Positions 33,780 through 42,296 of a DNA stretch of 64,000 nucleotides are shown here, piece after piece (the first letter of the stretch is position 1; each line of letters starts with the position of its first letter). Source of the stretch: DASYML01 sp036009045 (GTDB lineage Bacteria > Acidobacteriota > Blastocatellia > Pyrinomonadales > Pyrinomonadaceae); the NCBI GenBank assembly GCA_036009045.1, contig DASYML010000175.1:1-64000 (forward strand). The letters run 5' to 3'. The notes beneath the pieces were generated by a model. The model was not told where the DNA came from. It made no database searches and saw only the letters and a list, made by a program, of their open reading frames with translations. The translations under genes and the position numbers were made by a program.

Positions 33780-34369
33780 ATGCGTTCCTCCCCTCGAAGC
33801 TTTTCGCGCAGCAGTTTCATTCCTCTATGCAGGTTGACGCGCACGGAATCCGGCATCAGTCCCGTTCGCTCCGCGATTTCTGGACCAGTCATGCCTTCGA
33901 CCAGGCGTAGTATCAGCGTCTCTCTATAAGCGTCCGGCAGAGAGCGTATAATCGCGAGGACTTCTCTCGCTTCGCTGGCTCTCGAATCCGTGCGGGCCAT
34001 GTCTTCGGTCAATTCTTCGCTGGCATGTGTGCGGCGGTGAAAATTCATCGCGTGATTGCGCGTTATCATCGCCAGCCATCCGCCGAACGCGGCGTTGTCG
34101 CGCAACGTGTGCAGCTTTTTGAAGGCGAGCAGGAACACGTCCTGGACCAGATCGGCCACCTCATCGAAGGGCACGCGCGCCAGCAAAATCCCATGCACCA
34201 TCGGCGCATAAAGCTTGTAAAGTTGCCCGAACGCCTCGCGGTCGCCAGCCTGGACGGACTCCACCAGCGAGACATGCGCGCCCCTCTCCCTCACGGGCGA
34301 GGTGGTGGCCTCCCTGGGATCCTGTTCGACCATCAGCAGCAGTCCGCCTGTCGCTTCAACCTCGTACAT
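33776..34369 (-). CDS. ECF-type RNA polymerase sigma factor
   Basis: 197 residues. Region 2: AFGQLYKLYAPMVHGILLA, EVADLVQDVFLLAFKKL with the core-binding DxVQDVF, and AFGGWLAMITRNHAMNFHRR for -10 recognition. Region 4: LPDAYRETLILRLVEGMTGP and EIAERTGLMPDSVRVNLHRG, ending LREKLRG. The start could be the ATG at 34369 or an in-frame ATG at 34333. First gene of a five-gene operon with its putative anti-sigma partner, two DUF4252-type proteins and a VWA protein. Confidence 0.93.
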   Translation of the reverse strand: MYEVEATGGLLLMVEQDPREATTSPVRERGAHVSLVESVQAGDREAFGQLYKLYAPMVHGILLARVPFDEVADLVQDVFLLAFKKLHTLRDNAAFGGWLAMITRNHAMNFHRRTHASEELTEDMARTDSRASEAREVLAIIRSLPDAYRETLILRLVEGMTGPEIAERTGLMPDSVRVNLHRGMKLLREKLRGEERI

Positions 34370-34479
34370 CTAACGTTCCTCAACACTCTTACCAATCAAA
34401 TGCGCCTTACGATTCTAAAGACGCGGGTCAGGCTGGGACTGTTAACAAAGGGAAATTTTATTTCTCGAAAAGGACCAAT

Positions 34480-34562
34480 AAGTCCAGAGTCTGGAGTCTA
34501 GAGTCTAGAAGAAAAATCTTCTGGCTCTTGACTCTAGACTCCAGACTCCAGGCTTTGGACTT
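34480..34562. repeat. Inverted repeat, family A
   Basis: AAGTCCAGAGTCTGGAGTCT... with ...AGACTCCAGACTCCAGGCTTTGGACTT, loop with AGAAAAATCTTCT. Its right arm provides the C-terminal QSLESGV and stop of the CPBP gene. Confidence 0.9.
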
Positions 34563-35532
34563 CCTTGTTCTTCGGGTTCTCTTCATCGGTCAGGCGTTTC
34601 ATCTCAGGAGTCTGGTTTAGGAGGCGCGTGCGCCAGATGAAGAGGGTCGAAACTGCGAGGGCGAGCGTGCAGGCGAGTCCGCCTTCGATGCCATACGCGC
34701 CGCCTGTCAGCCAGGCCGGGCCGATGTCCACGGAGCGGAAGAGCGGCGCGGGCGTAATCTTCTCTATGCCGCTCACGGGCAGGCCGAGAATCGCGCCCAT
34801 GCTCCAATTCCAGGACCAGTGTACGCCGAGCGGAAACCAGAGGCTGCGCGTGCGCAGGTACGCGACGCCGAGCCACACTCCGGCCAACGCCGTATTCAAA
34901 AAGGTAAAGACAGGCGCGACGTGCGGGTTGAATAAATGGACCAGCGCGAAAGGCACAGAGGTGAGGAGGAGTCCGACCCATGCGAGACGCGCCCTCGTCA
35001 TCGTCTGGAGCGGATAACCGCGAAACATGACTTCCTCAGCCGCCGCCGCGCAGATGAAGATGAGGGCGGAACCGAACAGCGTGCGAGACGCGGCGGGCAG
35101 CATCTCTCCGGCGACGAAGGCGAAGCGCAAGCCTCCCGCAATTGTGGCGATGCCCGCCGCCAGCAGGAGCGAGAGCGCGCCGACGAGCGTCCCCATCAAC
35201 CAATCGCGGAGCCACCCGCGATGCAAGGCCCAGCCGAGCGCGCGCCACGGCAGTTCCTCCAAAAACTTGTTGCAGCCCCACCCGACGAGCGCCGCCGAAG
35301 TGAAGAGCAAGACGGCCTGCGCGATAAAACTCAAACTGCTCTCTTGAACAGACTCCGCCGCCGGACCGAGCACAAGCACGAGAGCGAGCGTCAACGCGCC
35401 TCCGAGCATCATCAGGACGAGCAAATAGGCGGCGATGAAGATGAAGAAGCGCCAGCCGCTGCGAAGACGGCCCGCGTCGTTGATAAAAATGTCTGGAAAT
35501 TCCATGCGATGCAGGGGAGCGAACCTGACCAT
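34534..35532 (-). CDS. CPBP-family intramembrane metalloprotease
   Basis: About 332 residues from ATG 35532 (ATG 35505 also possible). Six or more hydrophobic segments. Abi/CPBP motifs: motif 1 AAAEEVMFRGYPLQ (EExxxR), motif 2 VPFALVHLFNP (FxxxH), motif 3 HWSWNWSMG (HxxxN/B). Family members include type II CAAX prenyl endopeptidases and bacteriocin self-immunity proteins. The tail after the last TM ends in residues encoded by a family A repeat. Substrate unknown. Confidence 0.88.
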   Translation of the reverse strand: MVRFAPLHRMEFPDIFINDAGRLRSGWRFFIFIAAYLLVLMMLGGALTLALVLVLGPAAESVQESSLSFIAQAVLLFTSAALVGWGCNKFLEELPWRALGWALHRGWLRDWLMGTLVGALSLLLAAGIATIAGGLRFAFVAGEMLPAASRTLFGSALIFICAAAAEEVMFRGYPLQTMTRARLAWVGLLLTSVPFALVHLFNPHVAPVFTFLNTALAGVWLGVAYLRTRSLWFPLGVHWSWNWSMGAILGLPVSGIEKITPAPLFRSVDIGPAWLTGGAYGIEGGLACTLALAVSTLFIWRTRLLNQTPEMKRLTDEENPKNKEVQSLESGV

Positions 35533-35582
35533 CAGAGACCGCTTACATTCTAACCGAAGTTGCTCATCGTGACACTCCTGCG

Positions 35583-35762
35583 AGTAGTGGTTCACTTTGA
35601 TCTTGAGTGTGAGGGACGGTCAGATTCACCACCGCAGACACAGAGGACTCAGAGGACGCACAGAGAAGAATATTCAACAACTCTGTGCGTCCTCTGTGCG
35701 CTCTGTGTCTGCGGTGTTGAACTCCTCTTTCATACTCCTTCAACTCAAAGTGAACTACTAAA
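35583..35762. repeat. Inverted repeat, family E core with longer outer arms
   Basis: Core 35628-35720: ACCGCAGACACAGAGGACTC... with ...GCGCTCTGTGTCTGCGGTGTT. Outside it, TAGTGGTTCACTTTGATCTTG (about 35585) and CAACTCAAAGTGAACTACTA (to 35761) pair loosely, extending the dyad to about 180 bp. It lies between divergent genes, CPBP and NtrY. Confidence 0.85.
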
Positions 35763-35826
35763 CTTCTATGAGCACCGGGCGGGGAAGCGGGCAACGTGTG
35801 ATAAACTCTCCGCAGAGCATGGCCTG

Positions 35827-38091
35827 ATGAGTCAACAATCAAAATCACATGACGAGTTGGAAATGAAAGAGCCTGTCAAGCGGCGGAGGCGGACCGCGCC
35901 GTGGTTGCTCGGCGGGCTGGTCCTTTTTCTGCTCTCCGTGCTGGTCGCGCAGCAATTGTGGCTCTGGACCTTTATTCCGCCCGACACGGCCTCGGACACG
36001 CTCCTGCTCTACGCGCTCTCTTCGCTCAACTTCGTGGCCTTCATCGTCTTCGCCTTTATCTTCGTGCGTAATCTGTTGAAGCTCAGGCGCGAGCGCCGCG
36101 AGCGTCAACTCGGCTCGAAGATTAAGACGCGGCTGGTCGTCTATTTCATCGCCGTCAGTCTCTTGCCAATCACGGCGATGGCCTTCTTCTCGTATCTCTT
36201 TCTCAATCGTTCGCTGGAGAAGTGGTTCGGCGGGTTGCGTGAAGATGTGGTCAAGGAAGTACGGCACGAGGCTTTCGCCAACCAGGCGCGCAACGCGCAG
36301 TACACGACCGACATGCTGGCGACGATGATTGATGAACAGCCCGCACTCGGCGATGAAAGTTTTCTCGCGAAGCAGGTCGCCAACGGTCATCTCGCGGCGA
36401 TTGAGATTATCTCTCAGAAGGGCGAAGTGAGGGCGAAGAGTATGGCTCGGCTGCCCGCCTCCGAACTGGAAGAGGTGAGCAAGGCTTTGGAGGTCGCGCG
36501 CATTTCGGGCGGCAACGATTTGAGCCTGACTGACGGCAACGACTACGACGTGATCTCCGTCTCTTTGAGAGATGGGCGCAGCCTGTTTGTCGTGCCGCCG
36601 CGCTACAGCGACTCGAACCTGAGCAAGAGCATCACGGATTCCGAGATAGAATACAGAAAGCTCGTCGGCGGGCAACGCAAGGTGCGCTCGCTGGGCCTCT
36701 CGACGCTGGGCCTCCTGACGTTGCTCCTGCTCTTCGCCGCGACGTGGGCCGCGCTGCATCTGGCGCGCGGGATTGCGACACCGATTAAGGCTCTCGCGGA
36801 AGCCTCCAATGAAGTGGCGCGCGGCAATCTTGAGCATCGTGTCGAGACCATTGCCGACGACGAGTTAGCGCTCCTCGCAGACTCTTTCAACCAGATGACG
36901 GCCCAACTGGCGGAGAATCGGAGGCGTATAGAAGTTGGCGCGGCGGAGTTGCGCGAGAAAAATCTGGCCCTTGAAGAGCGCCGTAATTACATCGAAACGG
37001 TCCTCGAATCTTTGACCACCGGCGTCATCTCGTTCGATGAAAACGACCGCGTCACGACCCTCAACGCCGCCGCCGCGCAAATGCTCAGACTGGCAGAGCA
37101 GCCGCACGCGAACCTCACGCTCGCGGGAATCGCCAGCCCTGAAGACCGCGCGGTCCTGGACCCCCTGCTGAGACGCGCGCGCAGGACGGGCAGCGCCACC
37201 GGACAGACGGAACTGGCGCGCGTCGCGGGACAGGAAGGTTTAGCGATTCCGGTCGCCCTGACTGCGACGGCTCTGAGTGCGGGCGCGAAAGATAAGGGAC
37301 GCGGCGTCGTGCTCGTGATAGAAGATTTGTCCGAACTGCTGACGGCGCAGAGGGCCGCCGCGTGGAGCGAGGTCGCGCGTCGCATGGCCCACGAAATCAA
37401 GAATCCTTTGACGCCGATTCAGCTTTCCGCCGAACGCATCGCCAAAAATTTTCATCGTTCGTCGAACGGTGGCGGTCTGGCCGATGCGAACGGCAAAAAC
37501 GGCGATGCCGCGACGGAGAAATCACGCGTCGCCAGCGTGATTGACGAATGCACACAGACCATCACGCGCGAGGTCGCGGGCCTCAAGGCGATGGTGGACG
37601 AGTTCTCGCGCTTTGCCAGATTGCCGCACGCGCGCCTGGAAGTCGCGGATTTGAACGAGGTCGTACGGCAGGCCATCGCGCTCTATGAGGACCGTCTTGA
37701 AGGAGTCAGGATGGACGTTCATCTGGCGCGCACCTTGCCCGCCGCGATGCTCGATAGCGAACAACTGCGCCGCGTCTTCGTCAACCTCATAGACAACGCG
37801 CTGGAATCCCTGGCCGACAGCGACGGCGAGCGGCGCATTACCCTGGCGACGGCCCACGACCCGGCGCGCGGACTCCTCCTCGCAGAAGTTACGGACACGG
37901 GCCACGGCATTCCCGGCTCAAATTTCACCAGACTCTTCCAGCCTTATTTCTCCACGCGCGGTCGCGGCACGGGTCTCGGCCTCGCCATCGTCCAACGCAT
38001 CATCATGGACCACAGCGGGCGCATCCGCGCCGAAGCCAATCACCCGCGCGGCGCTAAATTCATCATCGAAATTCCAACGACGAATGTATAA
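35827..38091 (+). CDS. NtrY-like sensor histidine kinase
   Basis: 754 residues from the ATG 35827. Membrane segments near residues 26-48, 60-82 and 104-127, a periplasmic sensor region, TM near 290-310, HAMP (GIATPIKALAEASNEVARGN), a PAS-like domain (ERRNYIETVLESLTTGVISF), HisKA with phospho-His in ARRMAHEIKNPLTPIQLSAE (about residue 522), and HATPase with FVNLIDNALESL, EVTDTGHGIPG and RGTGLGLAIVQRI. The architecture matches NtrY. The partner response regulator ntrX-like gene follows after a family A repeat. Confidence 0.92.
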   Translation: MSQQSKSHDELEMKEPVKRRRRTAPWLLGGLVLFLLSVLVAQQLWLWTFIPPDTASDTLLLYALSSLNFVAFIVFAFIFVRNLLKLRRERRERQLGSKIKTRLVVYFIAVSLLPITAMAFFSYLFLNRSLEKWFGGLREDVVKEVRHEAFANQARNAQYTTDMLATMIDEQPALGDESFLAKQVANGHLAAIEIISQKGEVRAKSMARLPASELEEVSKALEVARISGGNDLSLTDGNDYDVISVSLRDGRSLFVVPPRYSDSNLSKSITDSEIEYRKLVGGQRKVRSLGLSTLGLLTLLLLFAATWAALHLARGIATPIKALAEASNEVARGNLEHRVETIADDELALLADSFNQMTAQLAENRRRIEVGAAELREKNLALEERRNYIETVLESLTTGVISFDENDRVTTLNAAAAQMLRLAEQPHANLTLAGIASPEDRAVLDPLLRRARRTGSATGQTELARVAGQEGLAIPVALTATALSAGAKDKGRGVVLVIEDLSELLTAQRAAAWSEVARRMAHEIKNPLTPIQLSAERIAKNFHRSSNGGGLADANGKNGDAATEKSRVASVIDECTQTITREVAGLKAMVDEFSRFARLPHARLEVADLNEVVRQAIALYEDRLEGVRMDVHLARTLPAAMLDSEQLRRVFVNLIDNALESLADSDGERRITLATAHDPARGLLLAEVTDTGHGIPGSNFTRLFQPYFSTRGRGTGLGLAIVQRIIMDHSGRIRAEANHPRGAKFIIEIPTTNV

Positions 38092-38092
38092 A

Positions 38093-38176
38093 ACAGTCCA
38101 AAGTCCAAAGTCCAATGTCCAAAGTCAGACACAGTTCTTCGACTTTGGACTTCGGACCCTGGACTTTGGACCTTTG
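38093..38176. repeat. Inverted repeat, family A variant (AAAGTCCAAAGTCCA words)
   Basis: ACAGTCCAAAGTCCAAAGTC... with ...GACTTTGGACTTCGGACCCT. It separates the kinase and regulator genes, so it is within what is probably one transcript. Confidence 0.88.
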
Positions 38177-38183
38177 TGTTCTT

Positions 38184-39551
38184 ATGTCTGAATCAATTCT
38201 TATTGTTGATGACGAGCGCGGGATACGCGAGACGTTGAAGGCCGTGTTGGAGGATGAGGGATACGCGGCTGAGACGGTGGCGACGGGCGAGGAGTGTTTG
38301 AAGGCCGTCGAGCGGCGTGCCTTTGGGTGTGTGCTGCTGGATGTGTGGCTGCCTGGGATTGACGGGTTGGAGACCCTGCGGCAATTGCGCGCGATGGGGA
38401 CGGAGAGCGCGGTCGTCATTATCTCCGGTCATGGAAATATAGAGACGGCTGTGCGCGCGACCAAACTCGGCGCGTTCGATTTTATAGAAAAGCCTTTGTC
38501 CATCGAAAAGACTGTCCTGACGGTGCGTAATGCTTTGCGCCAGCGAGAGCTTGAACGCGTCAACGCGGAACTCTCAGCGGAGTTGAATCAGGATTACGCG
38601 ATGGTCGGAGACTCTGTGGCGATGCGCGCCTTGCGTAAGCAGATCGCAGTGGTCGCGCCGACGGACGGGCGCGTGTTGATTTCCGGCGAGTCAGGGACGG
38701 GAAAGGAACTGGTCGCACGCGCCATCCACGCGCAATCCAGACGCGTCAGCGCGCCCTTCATCGAAGTCAATTCGGCGGCCATCCCGGAAGAGCTTGTCGA
38801 ATCGGAATTGTTCGGGCACATCAAGGGCGCGTTCACGGGCGCGACCGCCGCCAAGAAAGGGAAGTTTGAACTGGCGGACGGCGCGACGCTCTTTCTTGAT
38901 GAGGTCGGAGACATGAGCGCGCGCGTGCAGGCGAAGGTCCTGCGCGTGCTTGAGGAGCAGCGTTTCGAGCCTGTCGGGAGCGGCACGAGCGTGCGCGTGG
39001 ATGTACGCGTCATCGCCGCCACTAACAAGCGTCTGGACCTGGAAATAGAGGCGGGAAATTTTCGCTCCGATCTCTTCTATCGTCTCAACGTCATTCCGTT
39101 CGAGTTGCCGCCTTTGCGCGAAAGGCTCGAAGACGTGCCGCTGCTGGTCGAATACTTCAACCAGAAATTTTCTCAAGCCTACGGCAAGCGGCCCAAGCGC
39201 TTCGAGCCGGATGCGATGGACGCGATGCAGAACTATTCCTGGCCCGGTAATGTGCGCGAACTCAAAAACACGGTCGAGCGCGTCGTCATCATGCACGCCA
39301 AGGGCAAAGTCATGGCGGGCGACCTGCCCCCGCTCGGCGGCGAAGAGCCTCCGGCGGTCTCCTTCAGATTCCCCTCATTCAAGAAAGCCACGGACGCCTA
39401 TCACCGCGAGTTTATACAGAAGAAACTGGCCGAAGCCGAAGGCAACGTCTCGCGCGCGGCGGAATTAATGGGCGTTGACCGCAGCCATCTCTACCGCCGC
39501 ATGAAGGCGCTCGGTATCCAGGGGCGCAGCGACCGAAATAACGTTTCCTAG
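38184..39551 (+). CDS. NtrX-like sigma-54-dependent response regulator
   Basis: 455 residues from the ATG 38184. REC domain with acidic pocket VDDERG, phospho-acceptor Asp53 in LLDVWLPGID and Lys103 in FIEKPL. AAA+ domain with Walker A GESGTGKE (169-176), the sigma-54 contact loop GAFTGA (215-220), Walker B TLFLDEVGDM. C-terminal Fis-type HTH: VSRAAELMGVDRSHLYRRMKALG. Activates sigma-54 promoters when phosphorylated by the adjacent kinase; targets unknown. Confidence 0.94.
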   Translation: MSESILIVDDERGIRETLKAVLEDEGYAAETVATGEECLKAVERRAFGCVLLDVWLPGIDGLETLRQLRAMGTESAVVIISGHGNIETAVRATKLGAFDFIEKPLSIEKTVLTVRNALRQRELERVNAELSAELNQDYAMVGDSVAMRALRKQIAVVAPTDGRVLISGESGTGKELVARAIHAQSRRVSAPFIEVNSAAIPEELVESELFGHIKGAFTGATAAKKGKFELADGATLFLDEVGDMSARVQAKVLRVLEEQRFEPVGSGTSVRVDVRVIAATNKRLDLEIEAGNFRSDLFYRLNVIPFELPPLRERLEDVPLLVEYFNQKFSQAYGKRPKRFEPDAMDAMQNYSWPGNVRELKNTVERVVIMHAKGKVMAGDLPPLGGEEPPAVSFRFPSFKKATDAYHREFIQKKLAEAEGNVSRAAELMGVDRSHLYRRMKALGIQGRSDRNNVS

Positions 39552-39711
39552 CATCTAAAGTTCCGGCATGGGAGAGTATCAGGCGCGCCGCTCAGGGCGT
39601 TGACAAGGCGGAGTGAATACCGTATCAGTTAAGTTTGAGTGTCACCTCGCACGGTGACATGGATGCGCCTCCGAAGAAGTGATGTGCGCGCGTTGTTTTG
39701 AAGGAATAATC

Positions 39712-40875
39712 ATGGATTACACGACAAAAGAACTGTTGAAGCGTTACGCGAAGCTGGCCTTGGGCCAACCTTTTGCGCCCGTGCTGCTCAATATACTGGT
39801 GACCAGCGTCTGCGATATGCGCTGCACGCACTGTTTTTTCACGGACGAACTGGATGATCGCCCGCGCAAGAAATTGCAGATGAAGACGCACGAGATAGAG
39901 CGCATCTCCGAGACCCTCGGCGGAAGTTTAGGCGTGCTCATACTCGCCGGAGGCGAACCCTTCACGCGCAAGGACATCCCGGAAATCGCGCGCGCCTTTT
40001 ACCGGAACAACCGGCTCGAATCAATCTACCTGATGTCGAACGGGCAGATACAGAAGCGTATCATCCCGGACGTGACGCGTATCTTGCAGGAGTGCCCGGA
40101 CCTCAACGTGACGGTCGCGCTCGGCATTGACGGCCTCAAGGACCAGCACGAAAAGATTCGACAGAAAGCTGGCTCATGGGACATCGCGATTGACACCGCG
40201 CGGCAACTTCAGACCATCAAGAAAGAGTATCCGAAGCTGGACATACAGACCTGCACCTGCTTCATGCACTCGAATCAGGACACAATCTTCGAGTGGTACG
40301 ATTTCTTGAAGTACGACTTGAAGCCGGACAAGGTCAACTTCAATTACATACGCCCGCCCTCAGCGGACCCCGTCGAGTTGGACATAGATCACTCGCGCTA
40401 CGCGAAGTTGGCCCACATGATTGACGACGATTCGCGCCACGCCGCTATCAAGAACAACTACGGCGGCAAGGCCGGTTACTTTAAGGCCGCGATAGATATT
40501 TACATGCACGGCCTCATCGCCAAAACCCAGGAGACGCAGCAGGCGCAGATGACCTGTTACGCGGGCACTGCGGGCGGCGTCATTTACGACGAGGGCACCG
40601 TCTCCTCCTGCGAGAATTTGGCCCCCATCGGCAACCTGCGGGACTTCGACTGGAATTTTCAGAAACTCTGGCTCTCGCCCGCGATGAAAGAGCGACGCAA
40701 GAAGGCCGCAGACGGCTGCTTCTGCACGCATGAATCGAACAGCTATTATCCGAGCTTGCCCTTCAACCCGAAGCACTTGATACAAATCAAGCGGCTTGAA
40801 CGCGAGATGAAAAAATCCCGCCGCGATGTCGAACGCGAGCAGGAGAAAATTGACGGCCTGACGGTCAAAGCCTGA
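39712..40875 (+). CDS. Radical SAM protein with SPASM-like C-terminus
   Basis: 387 residues from ATG 39712 (GAAGGAATAATC upstream). The [4Fe-4S] motif is CDMRCTHC (C34, C38, C41), followed by ILAGGEPFTRKDI and VALGIDGLKDQHE of the radical SAM barrel. C-terminal cysteines (TCYAGTAGGVIYDEGTVSSC and GCFCTHESN) look like a SPASM/twitch auxiliary cluster site. The substrate is unknown; its neighbours are an MGDG-synthase-like glycosyltransferase and an SDR, which could point to lipid or small-molecule modification rather than peptide maturation. No precursor peptide gene was seen. Confidence 0.85.
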   Translation: MDYTTKELLKRYAKLALGQPFAPVLLNILVTSVCDMRCTHCFFTDELDDRPRKKLQMKTHEIERISETLGGSLGVLILAGGEPFTRKDIPEIARAFYRNNRLESIYLMSNGQIQKRIIPDVTRILQECPDLNVTVALGIDGLKDQHEKIRQKAGSWDIAIDTARQLQTIKKEYPKLDIQTCTCFMHSNQDTIFEWYDFLKYDLKPDKVNFNYIRPPSADPVELDIDHSRYAKLAHMIDDDSRHAAIKNNYGGKAGYFKAAIDIYMHGLIAKTQETQQAQMTCYAGTAGGVIYDEGTVSSCENLAPIGNLRDFDWNFQKLWLSPAMKERRKKAADGCFCTHESNSYYPSLPFNPKHLIQIKRLEREMKKSRRDVEREQEKIDGLTVKA

Positions 40876-40954
40876 ATGATTGCGGATTGCGGATTGAAGA
40901 ATCTGAGAAGTTTGCTTCCAGATTTCGGTAATCGCCAATCCGCAATTCGCAATT
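40876..40954. repeat. Inverted repeat, family D
   Basis: ATGATTGCGGATTGCGGATTG... with ...AATCGCCAATCCGCAATTCG. It lies between the radical SAM and glycosyltransferase genes. Confidence 0.85.
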
Positions 40955-40957
40955 GAT

Positions 40958-42160
40958 ATGTTTCGTGCAAGGGTTCCCAAAATCTTAATCATCTCGTCTG
41001 ACACGGGGGGCGGCCATCGTTCGGCGGCGGCGGCGATTATGGCTGGCGTGCAGAAATTTTTCGCGGGTCAATCCTATGCCGTGAGGGTCGTGCGCGCCGT
41101 TGAAGAGTCTCATTCGGTGTCGGAAAAGATGGTCCGGTTATACAACTGGATGCTCTGCAATAAGCAGCACTGGATGAAGTATCTTTATTGGACCATGAAT
41201 CGGATTCGCCCGGAGACGCGCCAGTTTGTGTATCGTCGCTGCGTCGGTTACGTGCGAAATTTATTCGAGCGCTGGTGCCCGCACGTCGTCGTCAGCGTGC
41301 ATCCCTTAACGCAGCACATCGTCGGGCGCGTCCTCAAAGACCTCGGACTGGCGGACACGATTCCGCTCGTGACGGTCGTGACGGACCCCTACTATGGATT
41401 CTGGAAGGGCTGGGCCTGCGACGACGTGCGGCTCTATTTAGTGGCGAGCGAGGACGCGCGAAGGCAGTTGATTGATTACGGAGTCGCGCCCGAACGCATC
41501 AAGGTTTCCGGGATGCCTGTCCATCCGAAGTTCCAGTTTCCGGGCGAGCAGGCGGCGCAGGCCGCGCGCACCGCTCTGGGATTGGACCCGGAAAAGTTCA
41601 CTGTCTTCGTCAACGCGGGCTGGGTCGGCGGCGGGAATATTCCGCAGATTTTCCGCGAACTCGTGCGCGGGGAATTGGACGTGCAGGCGATTTTCCTCGC
41701 GGGCAAAAACGAGTCGTTGAGGGCAGAGGCCGAATCCATCGCCAACGAGGCCAACTTTCCGATTAAAGTCATAGGCTATTCCGAGCACGTCGAGCAGTTG
41801 ATGAGCGCGGCCAACGTGATGATCTCAAAACTCGGCGGCCTGACGACCTTCGAGGCGCTCTCATGTCGTCTGCCCATCATCGCTGATGGGACCACTCCGC
41901 CGATGCCGCAGGAGGCTGGCGCGGCCAACATGATCGTCAAGCGCGGCGCGGGAGTCCTCCTGCAACACGCGACGGACATCGTGCCCATCGTCCGTCGCAT
42001 GCTGGATGATTCAAAGCATTACGCGGCGATGCGCGCGGCTACAGTGGGCTTAGCGATTCCGCACTCGACGAGGCACATCGTGGAGGAGATAACGGCGCTC
42101 ATCCCCGCCCCCGTGATGGCGCGCGAAGAGTCTTTTCTGGTTGACTCGCGCACGACTTAA
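40958..42160 (+). CDS. MGDG synthase/UgtP-like glycosyltransferase (GT28)
   Basis: 400 residues. N-terminal MGDG-synthase domain: ILIISSDTGGGHRSAAAAIM, HPLTQHIVGRVLKDLG, VTVVTDPY...FWKGW. C-terminal GT28 nucleotide-sugar domain: VNAGWVGGGN, VIGYSEHVEQLMSAANVMIS, KLGGLTTFEAL and LPIIADGTTPPMPQEAGAAN. Such enzymes glycosylate diacylglycerol at the inner membrane. A glycolipid role is inferred from the family; the sugar cannot be told. It lies downstream of the radical SAM gene, same strand. Confidence 0.88.
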   Translation: MFRARVPKILIISSDTGGGHRSAAAAIMAGVQKFFAGQSYAVRVVRAVEESHSVSEKMVRLYNWMLCNKQHWMKYLYWTMNRIRPETRQFVYRRCVGYVRNLFERWCPHVVVSVHPLTQHIVGRVLKDLGLADTIPLVTVVTDPYYGFWKGWACDDVRLYLVASEDARRQLIDYGVAPERIKVSGMPVHPKFQFPGEQAAQAARTALGLDPEKFTVFVNAGWVGGGNIPQIFRELVRGELDVQAIFLAGKNESLRAEAESIANEANFPIKVIGYSEHVEQLMSAANVMISKLGGLTTFEALSCRLPIIADGTTPPMPQEAGAANMIVKRGAGVLLQHATDIVPIVRRMLDDSKHYAAMRAATVGLAIPHSTRHIVEEITALIPAPVMAREESFLVDSRTT

Positions 42161-42247
42161 AGCCGCTCTCTCTGTGGTGACGGTTGACGGCTGTGTGTCT
42201 TTCGAGATTTAATCTTTATCTCGACAACGATCAAGTATTTTAATCCG

Positions 42248-42281
42248 GCCCGCTCTCGTTTTGTCGAAGCGGGCTTTTTTT
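42248..42281 (+). terminator. Rho-independent terminator abutting the next gene's ribosome site
   Basis: GCCCGCT (42248-42254) and AGCGGGC (42268-42274) form a 7-bp stem followed by T7. The next bases, GGAGAA (42282-42287), are the probable Shine-Dalgarno of the SDR gene. The terminator ends the glycosyltransferase transcript or acts as an attenuator for the SDR. Confidence 0.75.
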
Positions 42282-42296
42282 GGAGAACCCCAATCG

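Noticed and set aside
35845..36837. 330-aa antisense open frame
   Set aside because: It is the reverse of the NtrY-like gene, whose motifs are clear. High GC codon use keeps such frames open.
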